The notes beneath the pieces were generated by a model, which saw only the letters and a list, made by a program, of their open reading frames with translations, was not told the DNA's origin and searched no databases. Source: Pseudomonas sp. WJP1 (GTDB lineage: Bacteria > Pseudomonadota > Gammaproteobacteria > Pseudomonadales > Pseudomonadaceae). Taken from it: 64,000 bases of DNA. Each line of letters opens with the position of its first letter. Position 1 is the first letter of the stretch. Location: the NCBI RefSeq assembly GCF_028471945.1, contig NZ_CP110128.1, positions 2,964,501-3,028,500 on the forward strand, in the 5' to 3' direction. Below are positions 1 to 7,950 of the stretch, piece by piece. The position numbers and the translations under genes are program-made.

Positions 1-1
1 G

Positions 2-1486
2 TTTGCCATTGGCGTATCCCATGGCGCGCAAAAGATGAACGGCATCATGCAGGACGTCGGACGCGGTACCCATCAGTTGATCGCCGCGCGTTATACCTTT
101 CGCCGGCTGTTTCTCGCCGGCCTCACCGCATTGCTGGCCGACGCCGTGGGGTTCGCGGTATTGATGCTGATCGACATTCCGGTGATCCAGGACCTGGCAG
201 TCACCGCCAGCATTGGCGTTGCCGTGTTGATTTTCACCAACCTGGTGCTGCTGCCGGTGCTGCTGTCGTATTGGGGTGTCAGTCGAAAGGCTGCCGAGCG
301 CAGCTTGCGCGCGGAAAAAAAGGAGCTGCGAGGCAGCGGTATGGGCGCGCTGTGGTGTTTTCTCGACAAATTCACCGAGCGCCGCTGGGCGACTATCGCC
401 GTCAGTGTGGCGGGGCTGCTGGCGGTGGGCGGCTTCATGGTCAGCACCCAGTTGAAGGTCGGTGATCTGGACCCCGGTGCGCCCGAGCTGCGTGCCGATT
501 CGCGCTACAACCGCGACAACGCCTACATCACCGCCAACTATTCGCTGTCCAGCGATCAGTTCGCGGTGATGCTCAAGACACCCAGCGAAGGCTGTCTGAA
601 ATATGAAAGCCTGGTAGAAGCCGATCGCCTGGGTTGGTTGTTGCAGCAACAACCGGGCGTGCAGACCACGGTGTCGCTGGTGAACGCGGTACGGCAGATC
701 ACCGCGGGTTCCTATGAAGGCAACCCGAAGATGCTGACCATCGCGCGTAATCAGGATGTGCTCAATTACGGCGCACAGCAGGCATCTGTCAGCAATCCGG
801 ACCTGTTCAACAACGATTGCTCGATGATGCCGATCATCGCGTATCTGGCGGACCACAAGGCCGAAACCCTGGATCGCGTGGTGCGAGTGGCTGAAAGCTT
901 CGCCCGTGAACACAGCAATGGCGAGCGTCAGTTCATGTTAGCGGCCGGCAGTGCCGGGATTGAAGCGGCAACCAACATCGTCGTGCGCGAGGCCAACCGC
1001 ACCATGTTGTTTTATGTGTATGGCGCGGTGATCGTGCTGTGCTTCATCACCTTCCGCAGCTGGCGGGCGGTGGTGGTCGCGGTAGTGCCGCTGATGCTGA
1101 CGTCGATCCTCTGCGAAGCGCTGATGGTCTGGTTGGGCATGGGCGTGAAAGTCGCGACATTACCGGTGATCGCCCTCGGTGTCGGCATTGGCGTGGACTA
1201 CGCGTTGTACCTGCTGAGCGTGCAATTGGCCCAGCAACGCGCCGGGTTGTCGTTGACCGAGGCTTATCGCAATGCCGTGGCATTCACCGGCAAGGTGGTG
1301 GCGCTGGTCGGCATTACTTTGGCTGCCGGCGTGATCACCTGGGCCTGGTCGCCAATCAAGTTCCAGGCCGACATGGGCATCCTGCTGACCTTCATGTTCA
1401 TCTGGAACATGGTTGGTGCGTTGGTGCTGATCCCGGCGCTGTCCCATTTCCTGTTGCAGAAAGTGAGTAGTTCCAATCATGTCTGA
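2..1486 (+). CDS. RND/MMPL-family exporter, C-terminal part (5' end outside window)
   Basis: The reading frame is open from base 2 and reads FAIGVSHGAQKMNG before the first internal ATG at 35, so the gene starts upstream of the window. The visible part has a transmembrane bundle (about residues 40-85), a single segment near 120-140, a periplasmic domain (about 145-325) and a final bundle of four to five helices (about 330-480). This is the second half of an MMPL/RND pump. Such pumps use the proton gradient to move hydrophobic or lipid-like substrates; the substrate here is unknown. It overlaps the following acyl-CoA dehydrogenase by 8 bp, so the two are almost certainly co-transcribed, which points to an acyl or lipid-related role. 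Confidence 0.85.
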   Translation, partial: FAIGVSHGAQKMNGIMQDVGRGTHQLIAARYTFRRLFLAGLTALLADAVGFAVLMLIDIPVIQDLAVTASIGVAVLIFTNLVLLPVLLSYWGVSRKAAERSLRAEKKELRGSGMGALWCFLDKFTERRWATIAVSVAGLLAVGGFMVSTQLKVGDLDPGAPELRADSRYNRDNAYITANYSLSSDQFAVMLKTPSEGCLKYESLVEADRLGWLLQQQPGVQTTVSLVNAVRQITAGSYEGNPKMLTIARNQDVLNYGAQQASVSNPDLFNNDCSMMPIIAYLADHKAETLDRVVRVAESFAREHSNGERQFMLAAGSAGIEAATNIVVREANRTMLFYVYGAVIVLCFITFRSWRAVVVAVVPLMLTSILCEALMVWLGMGVKVATLPVIALGVGIGVDYALYLLSVQLAQQRAGLSLTEAYRNAVAFTGKVVALVGITLAAGVITWAWSPIKFQADMGILLTFMFIWNMVGALVLIPALSHFLLQKVSSSNHV

Positions 1487-3257
1487 TTACAAAGCGCCCC
1501 TGCGCGATATGCGCTTCGTCCTCAATGAAGTATTCGAGGTCGCCAAACTCTGGGCCGAGCTGCCAGCACTGGCCGATTCCATCGATGCTGAAACAGTCGA
1601 AGCCATTCTCGAAGAGGCCGGCAAGGTCACCAGCAAAAGCGTCGCGCCCCTGAGCCGTGCGGCTGACGAGGAAGGTTGCCACTGGGCGGACGGTGCCGTC
1701 ACCACGCCGGCAGGTTTCCCACAGGCTTACCAGACTTACGCGGAAGGCGGTTGGGTCGGTGTTGGTGGCGACCCGGCCTACGGTGGCATGGGCATGCCCA
1801 AGGCCGTTTCGGCCCAGGTCGAAGAAATGGTCAACTCGGCCAGCCTGGCGTTCGGCCTGTACCCGATGCTGACCGCCGGTGCCTGCCTGTCGATCAACGC
1901 CCACGCCAGTGAAGAACTGAAGGCCGCCTACCTGCCGAACATGTACGCCGGTATCTGGGCCGGTTCCATGTGCCTGACCGAACCGCACGCCGGTACCGAC
2001 CTGGGGATCATTCGCACCAAGGCCGAGCCTCAGGCCGACGGTTCCTACAAGGTCAGCGGCACCAAGATCTTCATCACCGGCGGCGAACACGACCTGACCG
2101 AAAACATCATCCACCTGGTGCTGGCCAAGTTGCCGGATGCACCGGCTGGCCCCAAAGGGATTTCGCTGTTCCTGGTGCCCAAGTTCATGGTCAACGCCGA
2201 CGGCAGCCTGGGCGCGCGCAACCCGGCAAACTGCGGCTCGATCGAGCACAAGATGGGCATCCAGGCCTCTGCGACCTGCGTGATGAACTTCGACGAAGCT
2301 GTCGGTTACCTGGTCGGCGAGCCGAACAAGGGCCTGGCGGCGATGTTCACCATGATGAACTACGAGCGTCTGGGCGTCGGCATCCAGGGCCTGGCCACCG
2401 GCGAGCGCTCTTACCAGAATGCCGTCGAGTACGCCCGCGATCGCCTGCAGAGCCGTTCACCGACCGGCGCGCAGAACAAGGACAAAGTCGCTGACCCGAT
2501 CATCGTCCACCCGGACGTGCGTCGCATGTTGCTGACCATGAAAGCCTCGAACGAAGGCGGCCGCGCGTTCTCGACCTACGTGGCCATGCAACTGGACACC
2601 GCCAAGTTCAGCGAAGATGCCACCACGCGCAAGCGCGCAGAAGACCTGGTGGCCTTGCTGACCCCGGTGGCCAAGGCGTTCCTGACCGATCTGGGCCTGG
2701 AAACCACGGTTCACGGCCAGCAGGTGTTTGGCGGCCACGGCTACATCCGTGAGTGGGGCCAGGAGCAACTGGTGCGCGACGTGCGCATCACCCAGATTTA
2801 CGAAGGCACCAACGGCATCCAGGCGCTGGACCTGATCGGGCGCAAGATCGTCGGCACGGGCGGGGCGTTCTACAACCTGTTTGCCGACGAGATTCGTCAC
2901 TTCACCGCCACCGCCGGCGCTGACCTGGCGGAGTTCACCAGGCCGCTCAACGATGCGGTGACGACCCTTGACGAACTGACCGCATGGCTGCTGGACCGGG
3001 CGAAAAACAACCCGAATGAAATCGGTGCGGCGTCGGTCGAATACCTGCAAACTTTCGGATACGTCGCTTACGCCTACATGTGGGCCCTGATGGCCAAGGC
3101 TGCTCTGGGCAAAGAAGCGCAAGACGATTTCTACGCCAGCAAACTGGGCACCGCACGCTTCTATTTCGCCCGCCTATTGCCGCGCATTCACTCGTTGAGC
3201 ACGTCTGTGAAGGCGGGTAGCGAATCGTTGTTCCTGCTGGGTGCAGGACAATTCTGA
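1479..3257 (+). CDS. Acyl-CoA dehydrogenase, long form with C-terminal extension
   Basis: A 592-aa flavoprotein expected to oxidise an acyl-CoA to the enoyl-CoA. Family signatures are MCLTEPHAGTDLG (FAD/substrate-binding middle domain, about residue 165) and QIYEGTNGIQALDLIGRKI near 440, the region of the flavin and catalytic base. It is about 200 residues longer than typical short-chain enzymes and carries the extra C-terminal helical domain seen in the DmdC/FadE-like long subclass. The ATG at 1479 lies inside the end of the exporter gene, a typical coupled start. A strong terminator follows the stop. Substrate cannot be assigned from sequence alone. Confidence 0.93.
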   Translation: MSDYKAPLRDMRFVLNEVFEVAKLWAELPALADSIDAETVEAILEEAGKVTSKSVAPLSRAADEEGCHWADGAVTTPAGFPQAYQTYAEGGWVGVGGDPAYGGMGMPKAVSAQVEEMVNSASLAFGLYPMLTAGACLSINAHASEELKAAYLPNMYAGIWAGSMCLTEPHAGTDLGIIRTKAEPQADGSYKVSGTKIFITGGEHDLTENIIHLVLAKLPDAPAGPKGISLFLVPKFMVNADGSLGARNPANCGSIEHKMGIQASATCVMNFDEAVGYLVGEPNKGLAAMFTMMNYERLGVGIQGLATGERSYQNAVEYARDRLQSRSPTGAQNKDKVADPIIVHPDVRRMLLTMKASNEGGRAFSTYVAMQLDTAKFSEDATTRKRAEDLVALLTPVAKAFLTDLGLETTVHGQQVFGGHGYIREWGQEQLVRDVRITQIYEGTNGIQALDLIGRKIVGTGGAFYNLFADEIRHFTATAGADLAEFTRPLNDAVTTLDELTAWLLDRAKNNPNEIGAASVEYLQTFGYVAYAYMWALMAKAALGKEAQDDFYASKLGTARFYFARLLPRIHSLSTSVKAGSESLFLLGAGQF

Positions 3258-3277
3258 TCGGGGAACCAGCGACAGAA

Positions 3278-3302
3278 AACCCCGCATTCGCGGGGTTCTT
3301 TG
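3278..3302 (+). terminator. Rho-independent terminator after acyl-CoA dehydrogenase
   Basis: A perfect 8-bp stem AACCCCGC/GCGGGGTT with an ATTC loop is followed by CTTT, 20 bp after the dehydrogenase stop. It closes the RND/dehydrogenase operon. Confidence 0.85.
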
Positions 3303-3656
3303 GTGAGGCTGAGCGATTTTCCTCACCCCTCAGGATTCTCTACATCATTAATCACGCTGAATCGCTAGGTGAGATTGTGGTTTACACAATCCTTCCATAA
3401 ACGGTGCGGAAGTCCTACAGCGAGCGACCGCTTTTGGCCGTTCTCTGCCGGTCGTTATTCCCACGTGCGCTGGTCAATTCGGCTGCAAATGACTGGTCAG
3501 TTGTAATGCTGATGGAGGGCAAATCCGTGCAACTCCAAAATCTCAACCGCCCTTGGGCGTTTTACTGCCCGCTCATCTGCTCAGTCGCACACTTTTCACC
3601 CGCCAACTTCAAACTAATACGGCCCAGAAAAGCTGGACCTCATTGGTGAGGTGGGT
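3303..3656. other. Intergenic stretch without a convincing gene
   Basis: About 350 bp between the terminator and the next small gene. A reading frame at 3404-3649 lacks a ribosome site and looks like shadow coding. The segment near 3420-3450 (GCGACCGCTTTTGGCCG) resembles degenerate intergenic repeats common in Pseudomonas. A short CGCCC/GGGCG inverted repeat followed by TTTT sits near 3548-3563. Nothing else is recognisable. Confidence 0.5.
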
Positions 3657-3875
3657 ATGTCTACCGATTTGAGTTTTCAAAACCAAACACAAGATTCTTT
3701 TCCATCCAAGCCTGAGCCAGGTTCAGATGAGCCTACGTTAGATCCAGACGATCCGAACAAATACGATCCGTTGAAAAATCCAAGCGATGATCGTCCAGAA
3801 GACTGGAAGGAACCTGGTGAGAGGACTACCCCAGAGGCGGATGAGCAGACGCCGCTTTCAGACGATAGGAGATAG
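3657..3875 (+). CDS. Small acidic, proline-rich hypothetical protein
   Basis: A 72-aa protein, extremely rich in Asp, Glu, Pro and Ser (for example DPDDPNKYDPLKN), with no hydrophobic segment and no Cys; it is probably disordered and cytosolic. The start at ATG 3657 is preferred over GTG 3651 because TGAGGTGG lies just upstream. A clean terminator follows immediately, which supports it being an expressed gene. I do not recognise the family. It resembles the next gene (4000-4308) in composition rather than in alignable sequence. Function unknown. Confidence 0.6.
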   Translation: MSTDLSFQNQTQDSFPSKPEPGSDEPTLDPDDPNKYDPLKNPSDDRPEDWKEPGERTTPEADEQTPLSDDRR

Positions 3876-3884
3876 GAGTGAAAG

Positions 3885-3907
3885 CCCGGCCAGCGAGCCG
3901 GGTTTTT
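3885..3907 (+). terminator. Rho-independent terminator after small acidic gene
   Basis: Stem CCCGGC/GCCGGG with loop CAGCGA, then TTTTT, a few bases after the stop of the 72-aa gene. Confidence 0.85.
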
Positions 3908-3999
3908 CTTCTCCGTTCGTCCACTGCGATGCACTTGTAACGCTGTGCCGTTTCTCATGTTCAAGCACGGACATCCCGCGCATCAGTACGAGGTTCAGC

Positions 4000-4308
4000 A
4001 TGGACATTAACGAGAACGCACCTGGCAACAAATCACAGCAGCCCGAAACGCGCACAACGGACAACGAAACCGGCCACGACCCCAAGAGGGACGAGTCCGA
4101 AGTTCCGCTGCCTCCAGACGACGAGGCTCCTGTCGACGAAGACATGACTGACGTCGATGCAAATAACTCGGTGTCGAGTGAGCATCCAGAAGTTGGACAG
4201 AGCGGTCGAGTCGATAACCCAAACGCCGCCCCACAGATGGACGATCAGGACGAAAACGATAAGGACGCTCGCGGTTTGCCTGCGAGTGATCCTGAATCAG
4301 GTGCCTGA
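4000..4308 (+). CDS. Small acidic disordered hypothetical protein
   Basis: A 102-aa protein dominated by Asp, Glu, Pro, Asn and Gln (for example PPDDEAPVDEDMTDVD), with no predicted fold, membrane segment or signal peptide. The frame is open back to 3787, but that part crosses the terminator of the previous gene. The ATG at 4000 with GAGG upstream (GAGGTTCAGC-ATG) is therefore the likely start. It is followed by its own terminator. Together with the 72-aa gene it forms a pair of single-gene units of strikingly acidic, low-complexity proteins. The family is not recognised. Possible roles (stress protectant, DNA mimic) are only speculation. Confidence 0.65.
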   Translation: MDINENAPGNKSQQPETRTTDNETGHDPKRDESEVPLPPDDEAPVDEDMTDVDANNSVSSEHPEVGQSGRVDNPNAAPQMDDQDENDKDARGLPASDPESGA

Positions 4309-4330
4309 ATCAGCTCGGATGTTTTCCGAT

Positions 4331-4353
4331 GCCCGCTCAACGCGGGCTTTTTT
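4331..4353 (+). terminator. Rho-independent terminator after second acidic gene
   Basis: Stem GCCCGC/GCGGGC with loop TCAAC and a run of six T. Confidence 0.88.
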
Positions 4354-4407
4354 ACGCGTGCGCCAGGCATGGCGCGTTGCGCGCAAGCGCAACCAGCTTG
4401 GCTGTGG

Positions 4408-5016
4408 TGGCCTGAGTTGCGCGTCAACGCACCGATGCTTTGGGCCGGTCCTCATTGCCATTTGGTCCATTACCCGCTGCGCGCCGGCGAACAGTACAAC
4501 CTGGTGGTGACATTCCACAGTCGCGAGCAGGAGGAGTGGGGTGTCCGCGATGGCAGCAAAGAGGAAGTGCTTTCCTATTTCGAAGGCATTCATGCCGTCC
4601 CGCGACAACTCTTGGACACACCGACATCCTGGCGTCGCTGGGCGACGGCAGATCGCGAACCGGTGGAGCACGGGGGGAACGCCAGGGCCACCTTGCTTGG
4701 GGATGCGGCTCATCCAATGACGCAGTACATGGCTCAAGGCGCGTGCATGGCTTTGGAGGATGCCGTGACACTGGGTGAAGCCGTTAAGGCCAGCGATGGA
4801 AACCTTCAGGCTGCCTTCAGACTGTATGAGTCGGTACGCATACCACGCACTGCGCGAGTCGTGTGGTCGACCCGTGAAATGGGCCGTCTCTACCATGCCA
4901 AAGGTGTCGAGCGAACTGTGCGCAATTCGCTTTGGGCGAGGCGTACACAACCGGAGTTTTATGCTGCACTGAATTGGCTGTATCGGTGGAGTGTTGCTCA
5001 ATGCCTGGAGGTCTGA
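4408..5016 (+). pseudogene. 5'-truncated FAD-dependent 3-hydroxybenzoate 6-hydroxylase-like remnant
   Basis: The frame encodes only the C-terminal half of a class A flavoprotein aromatic hydroxylase of the 3-hydroxybenzoate/salicylate hydroxylase type. It retains GPHCHLVHYPLR, TSWRRWATADREPV, the second FAD motif LLGDAAHPMTQYMAQGACMA and a family-like tail ending in LYRWSVAQCLEV. The N-terminal Rossmann GxGxxG domain (about 190 residues) is missing. The sequence just upstream belongs to the preceding terminator region, so no start or promoter is evident. A full enzyme is about 400 aa. It is most likely a non-functional remnant left by recombination; an earlier ATG at 4369 is not homologous. 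Confidence 0.85.
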
Positions 5017-5220
5017 CGCCGGGGGACAACACTCCTCGAAGTTAAGACAGTTCCAATCGCCACTGCCGCATCTCCCATCAACCGCTTGGCTGTGAGTTCA
5101 AGGTCTCTGCTTAATCTACACACGAAGCCTGTTTCCACAGTACTGAATGTGTTGTGTCGACCTGTTGAATCCACAGCCAAGAGACAGAGAGGCTAAGTGG
5201 AATTCATAAGGTGATAGACA

Positions 5221-5805
5221 TTAAGTAGTTTGGCGGAACGCGACCTGCATCCAGGCGGGAATTTCACTATCTACGAGCTGCTTGAATTCAGACGGGGTCA
5301 TCTTGGCTTTGATACGGGCAATGACAGTCTCATTTACCCCCTTTTTGCCTAAGTAGAAGAGGGCGCAAAGCGCTAATCCAGCGTGGGTGCCGGCATGCTG
5401 CAGTTTACGAGGGGCGACGTGGAGCAAGCGTACATGTCTCGCCCCAATTTTTACTTGGCGACTCGCACCGCTTGTGTAAAAAACGGGTTTGATTTGCATC
5501 TGGGTACTCAAACCGAAAGCCCTGACCGCTTCTGCTCCATGCACCTGAATAATCTCGCGATTACGTCTAGCGATTATTCGGAGAACTGATTGGGTACTTG
5601 GTCGCACGTAACCTGCGAAATGACTGAGCTTGGGTCGCATATAAATACCGCGACTCAATCGCTCCAACTTACCTGATGCAGCCAATCGAGATAAGGTTTT
5701 GGCCACAGCTGTGCGGGAACCCGCGTCAACAAATCGACCGATGCCGAATGGCTGCCCTTTGGGAGTGTGCTTGATGCGTTTGACGATATTGGCGGTAACA
5801 GACAT
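5221..5805 (-). CDS. DUF6088 / AbiEi-antitoxin-like transcriptional regulator
   Basis: A 194-aa protein. Its N-terminal part looks like a winged-helix (about residues 5-60: FVDAGSRTAVAKTLSRLAASGKLERLSRGIYMRPK), and is followed by the domain seen in DUF6088/AbiEi-type proteins (Y-R-S-Q-S-type segment, HGAEAVRAFGLSTQ, KIGARHVRLLHVAPR). AbiEi proteins are the antitoxins and autoregulators of type IV toxin-antitoxin systems whose AbiEii toxin is a nucleotidyltransferase. No AbiEii-like gene is visible on either side, so this copy looks solitary. The ATG at 5805 has GGTGAG upstream; a GTG nine bases earlier is the alternative start. Family assignment is moderately sure; a function as an antitoxin here is inference. 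Confidence 0.7.
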   Translation of the reverse strand: MSVTANIVKRIKHTPKGQPFGIGRFVDAGSRTAVAKTLSRLAASGKLERLSRGIYMRPKLSHFAGYVRPSTQSVLRIIARRNREIIQVHGAEAVRAFGLSTQMQIKPVFYTSGASRQVKIGARHVRLLHVAPRKLQHAGTHAGLALCALFYLGKKGVNETVIARIKAKMTPSEFKQLVDSEIPAWMQVAFRQTT

Positions 5806-5884
5806 ACGACTCACCAGTTTTGAGCAAAAAGCAAGCTCCTGCTTTTTTTCAAAGGCTTAGCTCTCGAGGCGGCGTCGCAGGGAT

Positions 5885-6115
5885 TTAGACATATCTACCT
5901 TCGGTCGTAGAGCTCAAGAAGGGGAGAGTGAGCCCATCCTTCATTTGTTCTTCCACCTTTCCAGCTAGCAAAACCTCATTTGAAGTGGGGTAGTGACGCA
6001 AGAGCCGCCGAGCCTCGTTGCGTATGGACTCGGGCAACGCTTGATCCTGGGATAGATCAACCAGAAAGTCTCGGGCCTGAATTATCGATCGCGTACGTTC
6101 ATGCGGCATCGTCAT
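5885..6115 (-). CDS. BPSL0761-family small protein
   Basis: A 76-aa protein beginning MTMPHERTRSIIQARDFL and carrying LPESIRNEARRLLRHYP, the conserved core I recall for the BPSL0761 family of short Burkholderia/Pseudomonas proteins of unknown function. The start at 6115 is chosen because AAGGAG lies 6 bp upstream; ATG at 6118 is too close to it. It lies downstream of the 144-aa gene on the same strand, divergent from an XRE regulator, an arrangement typical of small accessory loci. No enzymatic motif is visible. Confidence 0.75.
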   Translation of the reverse strand: MTMPHERTRSIIQARDFLVDLSQDQALPESIRNEARRLLRHYPTSNEVLLAGKVEEQMKDGLTLPFLSSTTEGRYV

Positions 6116-6182
6116 CATTGACTCCTTAGGTAGGGGAAGCGAATTACGCCTCCGCCAGCACAACCCGAAAAAATGCTCGATG

Positions 6183-6617
6183 TCAGTCGCGCTTTCTTTT
6201 GACGGCAGGGAACAGAACCCTAACGCTTTTTAGGTCCACCTCGGTGTTCACGCCCAAATGCGAATAGGTTCGGTCAGGAACCCTGAAAAGCGGCACCCGC
6301 TCACCCTGTTGATTAATCGCCTCACTTGCCTCGAGGAGCGGCTCCATTTTCCATTGGCCAGTTTCGTTTACAAAACCTGGAGTTACGTACTGAATGGAGC
6401 GCACTCTAAAAGACTCATGTTGGACCTTGAGAATGTCTTTCAACGCCTCAAATGAGGACACCATGAGCATTTCGCCAACGAATTCCTTACCGTATCGAAC
6501 GTGCGCTTCGAGGTAAAACCAAGGGATCATGACCGTCTGCCGCATGAACGGACGCCCCAGAAAATCGGCATTGAAAAGGCTGGAAATGATCGTCGGCCCT
6601 TCATGATCCTTGCTCAT
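6183..6617 (-). CDS. Hypothetical protein divergent to XRE regulator
   Basis: A 144-aa soluble protein without a signal peptide or membrane segment; I do not recognise the family. Start at ATG 6617 with GAGG eight bases upstream; the frame continues upstream to 6647 but that part overlaps the operator palindrome. It is the first gene of a leftward unit with the BPSL0761 gene and shares a 90-bp divergent regulatory region with the XRE gene at 6709. It is therefore probably repressed or activated by that regulator. Confidence 0.65.
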   Translation of the reverse strand: MSKDHEGPTIISSLFNADFLGRPFMRQTVMIPWFYLEAHVRYGKEFVGEMLMVSSFEALKDILKVQHESFRVRSIQYVTPGFVNETGQWKMEPLLEASEAINQQGERVPLFRVPDRTYSHLGVNTEVDLKSVRVLFPAVKRKRD

Positions 6618-6644
6618 CGCTGGTACCTCAACTTTTCGAATGCA

Positions 6645-6669
6645 CAATATATGTTGTAGTCATATATTG
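6645..6669. promoter_or_regulatory. Inverted-repeat operator in divergent XRE promoter region
   Basis: Perfect 9-bp arms CAATATATG and CATATATTG are separated by 7 bp (TTGTAGT); GC pairs extend the symmetry outside one mismatch. It lies midway between the divergent starts at 6617 and 6709. It is the obvious binding site for the adjacent Cro/CI-type regulator and can control both directions. Confidence 0.75.
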
Positions 6670-6708
6670 CGCAATGTCGCCTTATCGTTCCTTTTGTGAG
6701 AAAGCAAA

Positions 6709-6990
6709 ATGGAACTGAAAGAAGCATTTGGGGCGACGCTCCGACAGGCACGCCTTCAGAAAGGCCTGACGCAGGAGCATTTTTCGTTAGTGAGCAGCCG
6801 CACCAATGTCAGTTTGCTCGAGCGAGGGGGCACCAGCCCGACACTGGTGAAGCTCGAGGAGTTGTGCAGTGTTTTGGGCGTTCATCCCGTCAGCCTGGTG
6901 ACGGCGTGTTACATGCGAAAGGAAAACATCACGGATCTCAAAGCTTTTCTGGCTCAAGTACGGAAAGACCTAAAAGCCATTGATTCGTGA
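6709..6990 (+). CDS. XRE-family (Cro/CI) transcriptional regulator
   Basis: A 93-aa protein consisting almost wholly of one HTH_3 domain: LRQARLQKGLTQEHFSLVSSRTNVSLLERGGTSPT gives helices 1-4, with the recognition helix around SRTNVSLLERG. There is no additional ligand domain. It is transcribed divergently from the hypothetical/BPSL0761 pair and faces a perfect 9-bp inverted repeat, which suggests simple autoregulation plus control of that pair. The recognition helix is atypical because it begins with S-S-R-T rather than the usual pattern, but the overall register fits the family. Confidence 0.88.
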   Translation: MELKEAFGATLRQARLQKGLTQEHFSLVSSRTNVSLLERGGTSPTLVKLEELCSVLGVHPVSLVTACYMRKENITDLKAFLAQVRKDLKAIDS

Positions 6991-7563
6991 AAAACCGGTG
7001 AGGGAAGCCGCTCGCTGTCCACGGATCAACGACTTGCAGGGTGGAGTGCTTCGATTGAATATAGGGAAGCTACCGAGCCCCCCTCAACTTTTCTGCGCCT
7101 TAGTAAAGGCCGACTTCGATGAGATCGACTCCCTTGCTCAACCTCGTCATCACTTTCACTGGCTGAGGGGCTTCAATGGTCACGGACGCCGGGTCGCCCG
7201 ATCCAGGCAATAGGGCAAGACACTGCCTCGCGGCCTAGTAATAGTGAAACTGATCCCCATCGCGGCTTGGTCGCACCAAGTCGTTGTTTGCCATTGTGAC
7301 TCTCTCGCGATCTTTCGATACCAGAGAGCTTGTAGAACCTAAGCGCGGGTTGCGCTGGAAAGTCTCGGGAGAAGCGCAAACCATGTTCACAGTTACGGGG
7401 CAGAAGAGGGCAAGGAGGCTAGGGCAGATACTAGAATTGTTATCTGCCGTGAATGAAGTCCCTACAGCATCGGTGACAGGTGTTTTATAGAATAGCTAGA
7501 AAGCTCCGTGCCACATCCACGATTAGACGTCTGAAAAATGATCCTTTAAGTCTATTTTGCGCT
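6991..7563. other. Non-coding stretch between XRE gene and recombinase operon
   Basis: About 570 bp. Short frames at 6980-7213, 7173-7379 and 7284-7490 lack ribosome sites and resemble no protein. Base composition changes from GC-rich to AT-rich near 7490-7560, so the left end of the recombinase element probably lies here, though no terminal repeat was identified by eye. Confidence 0.5.
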
Positions 7564-7950
7564 TTAAGAGAAGTGAGGGATTATATCATTTTCATATAGA
7601 ATTTTCAGATATTCGGTATGCAACTGAAGTAAGCCTAGATTCTGCGCGCGAAGTTTATCTGCCTCCTGCCTCAGATTGGTGTATGCCACTAGTAAGCTTT
7701 GCCTTGACATGGTTTCACCCTTTGTTTTAGGTCCTGACTTTATGTGATTTTTGGCAATCTCAAATTCCTTATGGATTGTTCCGTTCTTCGTTTTATATAA
7801 TGATGTTCTTTCATATAAATAACCTGTAATGCTTTGAATTTTTTTTATGAAGCTATTCCAGCTCAGATCACCTTCTTTTTCGACATCCCAGTTTCTGAGG
7901 ATTTCAATAAAAGCCGTAGTGTCCTCGTCTGTTATTCTTCTGCGCTTCAT
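7564..7950 (-). CDS. Small recombinase-operon accessory protein (TnpC-like position)
   Basis: A 128-aa, Lys/Glu-rich protein. The first half is basic (MKRRRITDED...); the C-terminal part (about 85-125, LLVAYTNLRQEADKLRAQNLGLLQLHTEYL) has heptad-like spacing suggesting a coiled coil. The start is ATG 7950, overlapping the recombinase 3 stop as ATGA, with AGGA upstream; the longer frame from 8004 is not needed. It occupies the position of the small third protein of Tn554-type systems, which tunes transposition frequency and orientation; that role is inferred from position, not sequence. Confidence 0.65.
   Translation of the reverse strand: MKRRRITDEDTTAFIEILRNWDVEKEGDLSWNSFIKKIQSITGYLYERTSLYKTKNGTIHKEFEIAKNHIKSGPKTKGETMSRQSLLVAYTNLRQEADKLRAQNLGLLQLHTEYLKILYENDIIPHFS

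Noticed and set aside
3404..3649. 81-codon plus-strand frame after the acyl-CoA dehydrogenase terminator
   Set aside because: No ribosome site, no family-like sequence, and it overlaps a stretch resembling decayed intergenic repeats.
7490..7570. Candidate left terminal repeat (CTGAAAAATGATCC compared with CTGAAGAATATATA near 14060)
   Set aside because: Similarity is short and AT-rich, so it cannot be separated from chance by eye.
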